Source: Saposhnikovia divaricata (taxonomy: Eukaryota; Streptophyta; Magnoliopsida; Apiales; Apiaceae). From it: a stretch of 64,000 bases of DNA. The stretch spans positions 113,266,046 to 113,330,045 of the forward strand of contig CM071600.1 of the NCBI GenBank assembly GCA_036435485.1, written 5' to 3'. This document shows positions 1 through 13,039 of this stretch, piece by piece. The position numbers and the translations under genes are program-made. The notes beneath the pieces are model-generated. The model saw only the letters and a list, made by a program, of their open reading frames with translations. It did no database searches and was not told the origin of the DNA. Positions within the stretch are counted from its first letter, which is position 1. Each line of letters opens with the position of its first letter.

Positions 1-470
1 AGTACAAACCTTATACAATTATTATTTTTGTATATTATAAATACATTTAATATAGTATAATTAATAAATCTTTATTTAATTTCATTAATCCTCAAATCTT
101 TGTAAAAGTTTTCCACAAATAGAATATTTTGAAGCAGTAAAGATGATTTTAAATTGTTGATAATTACAATTTTCGAATTATTAATAATTAAATTTAGCTA
201 ATACCGATTTCCTCAAAAAGGAAAAAAAAACCGTAACAGAGAGTTATAGTAGTAATTTGTATGGTATCGAGTTCGTGACTGTGTCACCTGCCTTTGACTT
301 TGTAATCATGTGTAATTTTTCATACAAATCATTAATTAGTCAAATTTAAGTATTATCTGGAAGTTGATGAAGATAAAGTATATTAAATGCTTATCCATAA
401 CTCTTATGTTAAGCATTACCCTGCGTTATAAGTTGTTGAATGTTTAATTGGTTAGCAATCGCTTTAATAT
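1..470. other. AT-rich intergenic DNA
   Basis: No open reading frame of note, no RNA gene and no clear repeat boundary is visible here. The DNA is AT-rich with short A and T runs. Confidence 0.6.
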
Positions 471-858
471 CACTGTTCTAAAAACGGATTAAGTTGCCGT
501 CTAAGCGAATGCATAGGAGGAATCGGACCATAAAATGCTTCGATTTTGTACTAATCGAGTGATTAAATGTTTTTGAAGATTTAGCAGCCTATTAAGTGGA
601 TTAGACGATTGTTAAGTGATTTAAGCGATCACTAAGCGGATTAAACGATCAAAGAGATGTTGACCTGCTAATTTTTTAATTTTGGATATATTAATATTTA
701 TTATAATATGAATATAACTATATTAAAATAATTAAATATTTCATTTTTATGAATAATATTATATTATTAATAATATAGTAATATTATATTTAAAAATTTA
801 AAAATATTATATTAAAATAATAATATAGTAATATTATATTTAAAAATTTAAAAATATA

Positions 859-1114
859 TGTTATAACGGAAGCAAGAAAGATGATAAACGTAAAGAGAAA
901 ATATATGCAGAAGAGAAATAGTTTATATTGATCTTGAGGATAAACAGATTACAGATTTTCAGATGTTCAGATGCATCACAATCTTTACATGCATTTCTAT
1001 TTATAGACACAATCTAAGGGGTAAGGTGTGGTAGGTGGTGTTAGGTGTGGTAGGTGGTGCCGCCAGCGGCTACATGGTCAAATCCGGCGGCTACAGATTC
1101 AAGGCATTCTAACA
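859..1114 (-). repeat. Copia 1 3' LTR
   Basis: This 256-bp repeat starts with TG and ends with CA, and matches 5457-5700. In element orientation it is the 3' LTR. The flanking TSD is ATATA. Confidence 0.93.
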
Positions 1115-1128
1115 AATCTCCACCTTGA
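1115..1128 (-). other. Copia 1 polypurine tract
   Basis: Read on the minus strand this is TCAAGGTGGAGATT, purine-rich and directly abutting the 3' LTR. That is the expected plus-strand primer position. Confidence 0.75.
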
Positions 1129-1246
1129 CTTGAATCCTCTCACAAAAAACAGATAACAGATGTACCAGATGCATCATAATAATGCCAGATGTACCAGATA
1201 AATGAAAAAACTCTTCTGCCTCAGATTTTGCCCTAAAAAAGGGCAA

Positions 1247-4200
1247 TCAATAACTTCGAACATTTAGCAAGTTCAAACAATGTTGAAACTTCCTATGTGG
1301 AACCGGCTTGGTGAGCATATCAGCTGGGTTATCAGCAGTACCCACTTTGCTCACCTTGATTCTCTTCTCACTTCTTAGAAAATGATATCTCACATCTATG
1401 TGCTTAGTCCGCTCATGATGGACTTGATCCTTGGCTAAACAGATTGCACTGAGACTGTCACAAAATACTGTAGCCTGATCATGATGTAGACCCAGATCGC
1501 TGACCAATCCTTTCAACCAGATTCCTTCTTTTGCGGCTTCTGTCAATGCCATGTACTCTGCTTCTGTAGTAGACAAAGTCACTGTAGGTTGCAGAGTAGC
1601 TTTCCAACTGACAATCGAACCACCCAGAGTGAAAGCATAACCAGTCATAGATCTTCTACTGTCAACATCTCCAGCATAATCAGAGTCTGAAAACCCTGTC
1701 ACCAAACACTCAGTATCACCTCCATAAATGAGACCAACATCAGACGTACCTTTTAAGTACCGAAAAACCCTCTTCACAGCTTGCCAATGCTCCTTGTCTA
1801 GATTACCCATGAACCTACTAACAACACTGAGAGACTGTGCAAGATCGGGTCTAGTGTAGACCATTGCATACATCAAGCTTCCTACCGCACTAGCATAGGA
1901 AATCGAGACATGTACTCTCTTTCCTCAGCAGGCTTAGGTGCAAAAGCGACAGACAGATGTGCATTTGTAGCACTAGGAGTATCTATGGGCTTTGCTGTAG
2001 ACATGACAAACCTTGATAAAATCTTCTGAATGTATCCCTTCTGTGACAAGAAGAGCTTTCTTTTGCTTCTATCCCTATAAATCTCCATTCCCAGAATTTC
2101 TGAACCGCACCCAAATCTTTCATTTCAAACTCAGCACTGAGGAGACCTTTCAACTTCTGAATATCAGACTTGTTCTCTGCAGCTATCAACATATCATCTA
2201 CATACAGGACCAGATAAATGAAAGAACCATTTGCTGTCTTACTGTGATAAACACAGCAATCATACGGACTCCTGGTGTAGCCAATACCTATCAAATAGCT
2301 ATCAAATTTCTTGTACCACTGCCTCGGAGACTGCTTTAGCCCATACAAGGACTTCAATAACTTGCACACATAGTCTTCTTTACCAGGAACCTGAAAACCA
2401 TCTGGCTGATTCATGTATATCTCCTCTTCCAGCTTTCCATGCAGAAAATCTGTCTTCACATCGAGTTGTTCAAGCTCCAGATTCTGATGTGCAACTATCG
2501 CTAGTAGCACCCTGATGGAAGTGTGTCTGACCACTGGTGAAAAAATCTCATTGTAATCTACTCTCTCTTTCTGAGTGAACCCTCGAGCTATTAACCCAGC
2601 TTTATACTTGATACCCTCAACCGATGTTTCTCCTTCCTTCTTCTTGTAGACCCATTTACAAGTAACAATCTTTCTGTCTCGAGGCCGCTTGACTAATTCC
2701 CAAGTCTTATTCTTCTGAAGTGACTCCATTTCATATCCCATTACAGCAAACCATTTTGTAGATTCAGTACATGTCACCGCTTCTTTGTAAGTGGATGGCT
2801 AATCAGAGCTAGGATTCACTTCTTCAGCTACCTGTAGTGCATATGCCACTATATCTTCAAAACCATATTTCTTTGGAGGCACTCCATACTTAGCTCTCCT
2901 CGATCGATCAAGAGCCAAACTGTGCTGATTTACTATTGGTACTGATGATTCTGATTCCAACTGTGGTTGTTGAACTTCTTGTTGTGGTTCACTCTCATCT
3001 TGAGTGACTTCCTACTCCACCTGTTTCTCAACACCACCACTTTCTAAAACAATCGTAGACTTCACAGTAGGGTTAAACATAGAATTTTCATCAAAGACTA
3101 AATTTCTACTCAGTACAACCCTATTTTCAGATGGAGACCAGATTCTATAACCTTTAACTCCATCCCCATAGCCTACAAATACTCCCTTTTTAGCTCGTGG
3201 CTCCAATTTACCCTCATTTACATGATAATAAACAGTACAACCAAAAACTCTTAAATTGGAGTAATCAGCAGGCTTACCAGACCATTTCTCAATAGGAGTT
3301 TTGAGATGAATACCTGTGTGAGGTCCACGATTAATCAAATAACACGCTGTACTAACCGCCTCTGCTCAGAATCTTCTAGTTAGTCCAGCATTAGAAAGCA
3401 TACACCTAGCTCTCTCCAGAAGTGTCTGATTCATACGCTCTGCTACACCATTCTGCTGTGGTGTATCCCTGACTGTATGATGCCTAGCAATCCCCTCATT
3501 CTTGCAGAAATCTGCAAACTCGGACGAGCAAAATTCCAGGCCATTATCTGTTCGCAGCCTTTTAATCTTCTTCCCTGTTTGATTCTCCACTAGCGTCTTC
3601 CACTGCTTGAAAATCTTAAAGGCTGCACTTTTGTGCTTTATGATGAACAACCAAGTCATTCTTGAGAAATCATCGGTCATTGACACAAAATATCTGTGAC
3701 CCCCTAAAGACTCCACCCGGGAAGGACCCCAACAATCAGAATGGATGTAATCAAGTGTGCCTTTTGTTCTGTGAGTTGCTTTAGGAAACTTGCTGCGATG
3801 TAGCTTTCCAAAAACAAAATGTTCACAAAACTCGAGACCTGTGACCTTATGACCACAAAGAAGATCAGCTTTTGACAGAATCTGCATCCCCCTTTCACTC
3901 ATGTGACCAAGCCTCATGTGCCACAACTTGGTCAAATATTCCTTTTCAATTTCCGAAGACGCAATAGCAACAGAACCTGTTAACGTATAACCTTGAAGAA
4001 GATACAAGGTACCACGTTTAACACCTTTCAGAACCACATCAGAACCCTTGCGGACATGTAAAACTCCACCTTCACCTTTAAAACTGAAACCCTTGTTGTC
4101 TAACATACTTAGAGATATCAGATTCTTCGTCATAAATGGAACATGCCTAACATCATTCAATGTGCAGAAATTACCATCATGTGTCCGAAGTTTAATCGAG

Positions 4201-5165
4201 CCTATTCCAACAGTCTCACAAACAAAACTGTTAGCCATAGAAATTTTTCCACCGTCTACTTTTTCGTACGTTGTGAACCACTCCCTGCGCGGACATATAT
4301 AGTAAGACGCTCCAGAGTCAAGGATCCACACATCAGAGTGATACGCGTCCTTGATAGCAACTAGAGCAATATCTTCTTCGGAATTGGCATCAGCTACAGC
4401 AGCAGTATCCACCAATTTATCTTGTTGCTTCCTTTTCTTGGGATAGTCAGATTTCCAGTGTCCCTTCTCTTTGCAGTAATTGCAAACATCATTAGCTCTC
4501 GAACCCTTAGAAGCTGGTTTCTTGGATTTATACTTCCGCGACTTTCCATGTCCGGTACTCCCGCTAGCTACCAACCCAGCAGCATGATTATCTGCACCTG
4601 TACCAGCCGCCTTATGGCGCAGCTCTCTAGAATGAAGAGAAGATCTAACCTCCTCTAGAGAAATAGTATCCTTACCAACAATAAACGATTGCATAAAGTT
4701 CTCATACGATAATGGTAAAGAAACTAACAGAATCAAAGCAGCATCCTAATCTTCAACTTTAACATCAATATTACGCAATTCTAATAAAATTGTGTTTAAT
4801 TGATCTAAATGATCTCGAAGAGGCATACCTTTCTGCATTCGTAGACTGAACAGACGTTGCTTCAGAAGCAACTTATTTGTTAAAGACTTTGTCATGTAGA
4901 GACTTTCAAGCTTTAACCATAAACTAGACGCGGTATCCTCCTCCGCAATTTCAGTAATAATATCATCTGCAAGGCACAACAGAATTGTTGAGTGTGCCTT
5001 CTCTTCGAGATTGGCCATCTCAGCGCTTCCTGAAGCAGCCGTTTTTGTGTTCAACGGCGCCCAGAGCCCCTGTTGCTTTAACAAGGCACGTATCTTGATT
5101 TGCCATAGACTGAAACTATTTCTCCCAGTAAATTTGTCGACCTTAATGTTAATACCACCAGACAT
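1247..5165 (-). pseudogene. Copia 1 gag-pol, broken reading frame
   Basis: The likely gag start is the ATG at 5165 (MSGG...). Gag continues to a TAG at 4746-4748 and resumes in frame. The zinc knuckle near 4500 reads CNYCKEKGHWKSDY, so the last Cys of the CCHC is Tyr. The protease motif DSGA lies near 4320. The integrase core includes TDNGLEF and the PQQNGVAER segment near 3450. A TGA at 3366-3368 replaces what is usually Trp, a TAG lies at 3012-3014 and another at 2799-2801. Reverse transcriptase carries YVDDM near 2200. Frameshifts lie near 2090 and 1880. RNase H (1876-1247) is intact, with STTEAEYMAL and ADMLTKP. Integrase, RT and RNase H are recognisable but no full polyprotein can be made. 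Confidence 0.92.
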
Positions 5166-5179
5166 CTTTCTTCCATAAC

Positions 5180-5390
5180 CGTATACGTGAACAGTATCGT
5201 ATACATGAAAAGTACCGTATTTGTGAACAGTGCCGTATTTGTGAACAGTGCCGTGAACAATGCCTTCTTCTCCGGTGATGAACAGTACCTTCTTCTCCGG
5301 TGATGAACAGTGACTCCGCCTGAACAGTGTCGTCTTCTCCGACGATGAACAGTAACTTCGTCTGAACAGTGTCGTCTTCTTCGACGAGCT
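5180..5390 (-). repeat. Minisatellite in Copia 1 leader
   Basis: Two short repeat families lie between the primer-binding site and the gag ATG. One is a unit of about 18 bp containing GTGAACAGTGCCGTATTT (about three copies, 5210-5260). The other is a unit of about 24 bp containing CTTCTTCTCCGGTGATGAAC (several degraded copies, 5263-5390). Confidence 0.7.
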
Positions 5391-5441
5391 TGAAAAAATT
5401 CCGGCGAAAATTTTCGAAAGGAACACAGCAGGTTCAACCAA

Positions 5442-5453
5442 GCTCTGATACCA
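5442..5453 (-). other. Copia 1 primer-binding site (tRNA-iMet)
   Basis: The minus-strand sequence is TGGTATCAGAGC, the classic Copia primer-binding site complementary to the 3' end of initiator tRNA-Met. It lies three bases inside the 5' LTR. Confidence 0.93.
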
Positions 5454-5456
5454 GTT

Positions 5457-5700
5457 TGTTATAACGGAAGCAAGAAAGATGATAAACGTAAAGAGAAAAT
5501 ATATGTAGAAGAGAAATAGTTTATATTGATCTTGAGGATAAACAGATTACAGATTTTCAGATGTTCAGATGCATCACAATCTTTACATGAATTTCTATTT
5601 ATAGACACAATCTAAGGGGTTAGGTGTTGTAGCCGACGACGGTCGGCGGCGGCGGCTACATAGTCAAATCCGGCAGCTACAGATTCAAGGCATTCTAACA
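5457..5700 (-). repeat. Copia 1 5' LTR
   Basis: This 244-bp LTR begins TG and ends CA and pairs with 859-1114. It is followed by the TSD ATATA at 5701-5705. Confidence 0.93.
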
Positions 5701-5821
5701 ATATATATTATTAATCCGCTTAATGACCCGCTTAAAATTTCGTTTAAGCATCCGCTTAACCACTTAAACGTTAAAAGACACTCTCACCGCTTAAAATCGT
5801 TTACCGCTTTTTAAAACACTA

Positions 5822-6310
5822 CTTATTAGTGCTGGTTTAAGTTCAAGTATAACGAATTACTCTTATCATCTTATGTGAACGTTGTAGTAGGTATTAAGCC
5901 ATTTTCAGTTGTACGCGAATTAATCCGCAAAATCATTTGATCAGAAATAGGCAACCAAGCTGACGACAACCATGCACCACATATGTTTCTGGTATGGATC
6001 GAGAAATGGTTCTGTTTTAACTTTTAACAAGACAAAAATGTTTTATGTCACGTTAAACAAAATATTTGATCGATGACAAAAGGCAGTCAACAACAATAAT
6101 AAGCGGGATCACAAGTCACGTAAGCAATTACTCCCAAAAATCACATTTTTATTTCATTTTACATGTTTCTTTGATTTTTAATAATTAAATCAACCAATCT
6201 TTAACTAAATATCAAAAATTATTCGGTTATTATTTTTGAAAACTTAAAATTGCATTGTAACATAGATTAGATGTACTTTTTAATGATATAATATTTTAAT
6301 TTTTTGTAAT

Positions 6311-6358
<48 letters not shown>

Positions 6359-7180
6359 TTCAATCAAATTTTGATCAATTTGGCCAACCAAAAATTAAAA
6401 AAGATATTTATTTCGAAACAAAAAGAGTATTTGCTTTGCTGTATATATAGTACTATCTTATTCTAATCATGGCTAACATATTTTATTAAGTGCCACAAAA
6501 GATGGTCCAATTTTTTTTATTTTTTATTTTTGACGAAGAAGAAAGTTTAATTAACATTCAAACATCATAACCCAATGGGGACAAATCCCGAACTGTCAAC
6601 TATAATTTTATTATGAAACAAAAAATGAGCTAAATAAATAATTTTCTTTTTTTTAGTTTGCTTATACATTGAATATCTAAATTCTTTAATCGAAAAAGTA
6701 TTACGAAGATGATCCAATTTTATTGGTGACTTGAACAAAATAAATTTTAGGCGTTGTACGACTACAAAACCAAAATCTAATCGACTGCCTGACTTAAGAA
6801 AAGAATGCACTGCACGGTTACTTAAATCAAGTCCAACAATGTTAATCACATTCTATAATCACGATGCATTATCAGATGTTTGTAAACAATGTGATTCTTA
6901 AGTAAATAAATTAAGGTTAAGTTCATACTTAGTTTCACCAGTAGCCTTTTTTTTTCTTGAAATAGCTTTTCATTTATCATAAGCCCTCCTTTCTCCGTTG
7001 CGGAGCTGGTAAAAGCACATACATCAATGAAAACGCACTAATCTTTTAATAGTAAGATCGTGCAAACAATTTCCGACTCAAACATCACCAACTGGTCGCT
7101 GCAAATAGGCAATTACGTACGGAAAGCAAATAAATTCTTAGTGCGAAATCCGAAAACTGTTTCACTTAATACCTTGTGTT
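5822..7180. other. Intergenic DNA with AT microsatellite
   Basis: No supported gene. A pure (AT)n microsatellite lies at about 6317-6355. The rest is AT-rich, with a short open frame near 6565-6849 (minus) that resembles nothing I recognise and is probably chance. Confidence 0.6.
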
Positions 7181-10100
7181 TCAGCGACCTTCAACTGTGC
7201 TAATTGTGAAGTCATTTACAGAAATAGCTCCAACACTACCAGAACTTGGGTTTGTAAGACTTTTGTTTGCTATTCTAAACAAAAATGCAGGCTGGCCTGG
7301 AGGTGGAAGACTAATTTCGTTGGATAACATAAACACTACTTCTGACATGCTTGGTCTTGCAGTAGCAGATTCTTGCACGCACAACAGAGCGATATGGATG
7401 CATCTAAGGATTTCGGTATCATGTTCATGTGATTTTCCAAGCACTGGATCAACTATTTCCATGACATTCAATTCCCCCCAAAGATCCCAAACCTGTGAGA
7501 ATATATTTGCCGGTCGTTTAATTAATTTAGTAAACAGTAATACTTTATCTGTAAATTTTATCGGTAGTTTATAAGGCGAGAACAATAGAATTCTACATGA
7601 TTTACTTAATCTGTAGAATATTAAAACTTTTGTTACTTACATGTCCTATCATGTTGATGGAGTTCTCGGACTGGTAACTGCTGTTCTTTCTTCCTGTAAT
7701 GATCTCCAGCAGAAGAACTCCAAAGCTAAAAACATCGGACTTTATTGAAAACAATCCTTCCATTGCATACTCTGGTGACATGTAACCGCTGCAATCATTG
7801 AAGTGTCATGTTATATTTCGAATTAGTTAGAATGGTGCGAAGGTTTGGAATGATTCTCTGTGCAATATAAATACTTATAAGCAAAAGTTATACTTACTAT
7901 GTTCCAACTACTCTCTTTGTCCTTTCATCAATTTGATCGTTTCCAAATATTCTAGCCATGCCGAAATCTGATATTTTTGGATTCAGATGAACATCAAGTA
8001 AAACATTGCTTGCTTTCAAATCCCTGTGAATGATTCTTAATCTCGAATCATGATGGAGATATACCACTCCCCGAGCTATACCCAAACTTATATCAAACCG
8101 CTTTTTCCAGTCAAGAATGTCTTTTTTTTCTTTATCTGCATCAAAAATTAACAGCAACACAAAATCAAAATAGTGCGATTAGTATAAACATGCATTCTTT
8201 CTGGTGATAAATACACTTCTTAAATTTAAGTCTGAAGGCGGAGCCATACCAAAAAGAAAGCAATCTAATCCCTTGTTCGGCAAGTACTCATACACTAACA
8301 TTTTTTCTTCTTTTTGAATGCAGTATCCCAAAAGTCTGACAAGGTTCCTGTGCTGAAGCTTTGCTATCAAAGTAACTTCGTTTCTAAATTCCTCTATCCC
8401 TTGCCCTGATGTGTTTGACAGTCTTTTTACCGCGATTTCTTGCCCATTACGCAATTTACCCTACAGTTTTTTATAATCATTGTAAATCCATCTACACCAA
8501 GTTAATGTGAATCAATTGGGTGCAACAATCAAGCTACAGGTACCTTGTACACAGAGCCAAAACCACCTTCTCCGACTTTGTGAGTAATGGAAAAATTTTC
8601 TGTCGCATCTATTATAGTGCTCAGAGAGTAAAATTTCACATCAACAGTACTTGTTTCTATTTCATCACCCTCTTCTCCGGTTGACGATCCTTGGGAAGAT
8701 TTACCGAGCTTATTTCTATCATTCTGTAAAAATCTTATGCCCTCCTTCCGCCACCGCCTCGAAGCTATCCCATAATTCAGTTTTGGTTAAATTATTGAAA
8801 TGTTTTTATCGACAAGTATAAAACATATCTTATTCATTGGTAGTATAGTTACCTTTTTTTCTCTTCATTACTATCCAATATGCAAGAGTAAACAGAACAA
8901 AAAAAGCAGCAGCGACTAGCACAAGAACCAAAACCTTGATATAGCCATGGAATCTCTTTGACTTCTTTGCATATTTAGCTGTAATACAAGAAGAAGAAGA
9001 ACTCATTATCAAATGAAAAATTGTAATCGGATGACATCAATTTTATAAAAATTACGGTGAAATATTATGAAAAGCCAAAATATTTTATGAGATTTGCATA
9101 TGTACTATCATTGTAGGTGATAACTGATAAGCAGGCCAACATAAAAAGGAAAAGCTCTACCAAGTAGTAGCTATCCTACATTGCAGAGAGAGGTATTGTC
9201 TTGAACATAACCCGTCAGTTAACTTGAGTAATACGAGGCCTTTTGGGAGGAGTTTAAAATTAAATCCGTACAAGACTCCACCCTAAACAGATAATAAAAT
9301 GCTAATGTAGAGTTAAGGTTGTGTCGCATTGTGTGGAATAACACCAACAGACCCAAACCCCAAGTAAAGATGCCGAGTCACCACATGTCAACGAGTACGT
9401 GTTTCTCCACCATTTCTAGCCAAACATGTAGTCATACTATTTGAATTAATCTCATCTAAATGCCTCTTAAAATTAAACCCTTCATTGCCGGTTTCCTGGA
9501 AAAGCTCTTTTAAGCCTCCCGAACAAGGCCAACAGCTCATAACCAATGCTGACAGCTCATTAGCATTCAAGATATATGATCCAAGTAAACGATCGTGCTA
9601 ACACCTTAAGGCTAAAATTAAACATAGTACGAAAGCGGAGGAGGTCACAGGTTCGAATAGGATCCAAAAGGTTGCAGCTAGAATAATTAATCTTTTGAGA
9701 GCAAGAATTTGAATCAAGTCAAAATCAAATTGATAGAAGGAAAGAACTTGGGTCGTCCAATAAGTTTACCGGTCAATAAAAAACTGTTTTAGGAGGGAAT
9801 TGAACCCGAGTGCTGCTCCTTTTTCCTAAAAGCCTAATGCCACACTCAAACCATTTAGGCTACTTGATTATTATATTACAATGCCTAATAATTAATCATA
9901 ACTTAATATAAACATGCTTATATTTGTATTTTTAATAATTAATGATAACTATATTATTATATTATCTTGATAGAATGATAGGCATTCTTATATTTGTAAT
10001 TATATATTAAAATATATATTATATATTAAAAATATATATTATATATAATTCATTACAGATACGGATGCGCCTATATCCATATCCGCATCCTAAACTCCCG

Positions 10101-11767
10101 GATTCAGATACGAATAAATATCTGATTGACTCCGAATACAGATAATATTCGCTTTTTTTCAAATACGAATACAGATATTTCGGAGGGATATCGGATTTTT
10201 GGAATTTTTTTCCCAGCCCCAGTAGTTAATAGTAAAACTTAGTTTTTTTTATTGAAGTAGTCTCCTTGATTATTGTAGGGGCGAATGTAGTTGTGCAGCT
10301 TGTGTTGATTCTGATTTAGTGATTTGTGACATTTAACTGTACTATAACGTGATCTATCAGATCACTATGCCCACTGATTCTTTTGACAAACACGTAGCTA
10401 TGAGCATTTAGTATCATTTAATGAATAAAACATTGAATTCAGGAAAGCAACATACCTAACTCAACCGCATCCACACGTATGTAGAAATCCTGGCCACCCC
10501 TTGAATACTCTCTTAAGTCTACCAGTTTATCGTACCATGTAATGCATCCACTGAAACCCCCTCCCCGAACATCAGCTCCGGAGTAACCCGTACACGAGCA
10601 GTTCTTTAAGCACAAGTCTGCGCATGCTTTATCATCCAACTTCATGTCTAGCCTTGTTTTAGTTGTGTCGGGTAGCTTCACCTCTGCAAGTTTCACAAAT
10701 CCTACCCCGTTCCCACACAATTGGCCTTTTTGCTTTGGAACACAACCTTGTGAGCCATCCCTTAAATACCAGTCACGAGACGACTTTGGTTCAAATCCCG
10801 GAAGACATGTGCACTCGTATTCACCCGCATTGTCCAGGTTGCAGTCTCCGAACGCGCCACAATGACTAAAATAGTCACATCGGTCCTGTGGTGCAGACCA
10901 GAAGTTATCCCATCTGTGGTCACCCTGGTGCCACGTTGATCTTTGAATCGTCCCCGTCGACTCATTAAGAACCATTCTCGATATAATTGAGGTGTTAAGC
11001 ATGCCATATACTATGGATACCTCCTCTGGATTGTCAACATAATTTACCTTAAAGATGAAATTAGTTCTCAATTCAGGTACACCGGTCCATCTGAGACCAT
11101 TCCAAGATCCTCCGCGCCATAAAGGATCCTTATTTTTATACAAGAACAACTGAGGCATTGATCCATTAATATCAATCATATATGAATATGATCCGGATTC
11201 AGGATTGTCGGGTGACTTCCAAGAAGTCAGGAACCTGTTCAGACCAGACCTACGGTCCACTCCAAACTTCATCTCTGGAAGAAGTGTATCAGTTGGAAAA
11301 TCAAAGCTCTGCCACGCAAAACCTTTATTTTTGCTATTATCTTCATGTACAACCAAATTCCCCGTATCCAAGAGCTCAGCTGAGTAGTTCGATTTAACAA
11401 CAGATGACAAGTTCGAAACATTAGTCGACCACACGATAACATCTGGCTTTTTCCTATCGAACAAAACAAGGTTTCCGGTCTTGTCTAGTGATAGAACACC
11501 GGACGTATTTGTGATAGGATTATCCCTGTTGGCAACCCAAACAACTGTCTGCACGGACACTTTATTGTACCAAATACCCACATATCTCCTGCTAGTACTA
11601 TTATCAGGGCTAAAAAATCCAAGCACAAAGCTCTCTCCCGCAGACACCAAAACGTTAGCTTGATCATCACGGAGAGGCTCATCCTGGGTGATGATGCTGG
11701 TGGAAGTACAGGCTCCGACGAGAAAAAATATGAAAAAGAAACGGCGGAAGTTAGTTTCGCAAAACAT
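7181..11767 (-). CDS. G-type lectin S-receptor-like Ser/Thr kinase 1
   Basis: Predicted plasma-membrane receptor kinase. My exons on the minus strand are 11767-10456, 8978-8853, 8764-8544, 8460-8250, 8135-7898, 7788-7641 and 7492-7181. All have GT-AG borders and phases that fit, giving about 855 aa. Exon 1 encodes a signal peptide (about 1-23), B-lectin (WVANRD), S-locus glycoprotein, EGF-like (CDYFSHCGAFGDCN) and PAN (LCLKNCSC) domains. Exon 2 encodes the transmembrane helix. Exons 3-7 encode an RD kinase with GEGGFGSVYK, VKRL, HRDLKASN, DFGMAR and YMSPEYAMEG, ending STVEGR. I chose the ATG at 11767 because a signal peptide follows directly; the frame stays open upstream to 11944. It belongs to the RKS1/At1g11410-like clade by motif. 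The ligand is unknown. Intron 1 is unusually long (about 1.48 kb). Confidence 0.92.
8979..10455 (-). other. Long intron 1 of S-RLK 1 with repeat-like insert
   Basis: The intron is 1477 bp, against 667 bp in gene 2 and 431 bp in gene 3. At about 10055-10200 it holds a stretch of alternating TATCCG/CGAATA-like motifs on both strands, typical of a small dispersed repeat. AT-rich palindromic sequence precedes it (about 10000-10050). I see no coding exon. Confidence 0.55.
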
Positions 11768-13039
11768 AGTTCTTACACTGTTGCCTTTCCCATCAGGCAC
11801 ATGAAATAAATTTTTATCCGTGATTTGTATTGTATGCTGTCCTTGTGAGACAAGGTCCCTAGTAATCATGTTGCTTTCAACCAAAAACAATTTATACGCG
11901 GCACCTATAATTAACGGAAAAAAAATGATTATATATGCTGTCACATAAAAATGAATGTAAGTGTAAATATAAGTTTCTAACTAAATGGTACAAATTATAC
12001 TATCATTTAAGTTTTCTTATATGTTAAGACCAGCTTCTTCACATTTTAGCTGATGTTTCGCATTAATCTCATTTGTTATCAGTTATATGGTATTATCTTA
12101 TGTTTTTAAGCTATTTCATTGCATTTAAATTTGTTTAGCAACTTCACATAATACAACGTGTGTGAAACCTTAATCATAGTCTGGAGCATCTGATTGAATT
12201 CATGGGCCAACAACGACAGATGTGCAAGTTGGTGTCCATCAAGACTCAAGTTTAATGTGATTACAACATTACACATGAAGAAGTTTCAACACTTGAATTT
12301 TGTTTTACTAGTAAAATACAAGAACACGTAGATAGATTAGCCAACCCAGATACGGATCCTTTTATTACATTCCAGCTTATTTGACGGTGTAACCAACACA
12401 GTAGCATTTATGACTCAAGAAGAGCCCCAGTTTCACCTTAATTTTTCTTAAAAATTGAAAAAAAAAAAAAAAAAGAATTAGCAAAAGCGTGCAGACTGTT
12501 TTACAGTTTTGCCACTGGTAACAGTGAGTTGGATTGATCAACTATAAACTGATTTATCATGTTCATGTGTATTCCAAAATTGATAGCTGCCCAGGGGCTG
12601 CTACCGACGTGGTCGTAGATTTTTAAGTATATCCAATGGCACAAGTTAATGTATTGAAATTTTTTGTATCTTCAAGGAAACTTATCTAAAATATCACAAT
12701 TATGTCACCTCTTACAGTAGATTGTAGATAGTTAACTTATGGTAAATTAAAATTGATAGGCCAGGTTTTCAAGGTTACAAGTAGCTATCACTAGAAAATG
12801 GATCAAAACCTGGGTACCAATTGAGTTGGTCGTAAACAATACCCAATTTTTGGCTCTCCGGTACATATAAATTTTTTTATCTTCTTTCAAAATTTTCTAC
12901 ATGTATACTATTGAGTCAGTCAGATTCGTAACGTTTTCGTTTTCATACAAAGATCCAGGGCCAACTGACACTTTTGCTTGAGGCTATCATACAAAAATCA
13001 ATGAGCAGACCAAGTCGAGGCCATCTCATATAGAAGAGA
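11768..13039. other. Upstream region of S-RLK 1
   Basis: No gene is visible. There is a poly-A run near 12450-12475. The promoter-like fragment shared with gene 2 lies further out, at 13040-13190, so about 1.2 kb may have been inserted in front of gene 1. Confidence 0.5.

Larger units (their letters stand above)
859..5700 (-). mobile_element. Copia 1: Tork-like LTR retrotransposon, decayed
   Basis: This is a structurally complete Ty1/Copia element of about 4.84 kb. It has two LTRs, a primer-binding site matching initiator tRNA-Met, a polypurine tract and the domain order gag, protease, integrase, reverse transcriptase, RNase H on the minus strand. It is flanked by a perfect 5-bp target duplication ATATA (854-858 and 5701-5705). 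The two LTRs are highly similar except for a GC-rich patch near 1020-1075/5620-5655. The coding region has several in-frame stops and at least two frameshifts, so this copy is not autonomous. The Tork-like assignment rests on the gag start, the DSGAS protease region followed by ICPRREWF, and the RNase H tail ADMLTKP. Confidence 0.93.
471..5821. mobile_element. Putative hAT-like inverted-repeat element, split by Copia 1
   Basis: The flanks of Copia 1 carry related sequence in opposite orientation. The left arm (471-853) begins CACTGTTCTAAAAACGG. The reverse complement of the right arm end (5705-5821) begins AGTGTTTTAAAAAGCGG. Inside the arms the motif TAAGCGGATTAA at 633-644 has a perfect inverted partner at 5711-5722, and degenerate AAGCGG/AAACG repeats surround both. 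Such TIR-like ends followed by subterminal repeats fit a non-autonomous hAT-type MITE, but a clean 8-bp target duplication is not seen (about 5 of 8 positions agree). The core is AT-rich and non-coding, and Copia 1 landed in it. Confidence 0.38.

Noticed and set aside
6565..6849. Small protein-coding gene
   Set aside because: The 94-codon frame matches no family I recognise, has low-complexity Lys runs and lies in AT-rich intergenic DNA.
9600..9870. tRNA-derived SINE or tRNA relic
   Set aside because: GGTTCGAATAGG (9653) and, on the other strand, a GGGTTCAATTCC-like motif (9795-9810) resemble B boxes, but no A box at the right spacing, no cloverleaf and no poly-A/T tail with target duplication could be found.
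10644..11682. Several plus-strand and alternative-frame ORFs over S-RLK exon 1
   Set aside because: They are shadows of the real minus-strand coding frame. The same happens over genes 2 and 3.
11768..11944. N-terminal extension of S-RLK 1 to 11944
   Set aside because: The frame is open, but the sequence has no counterpart in the family and the signal peptide begins right after the ATG at 11767.
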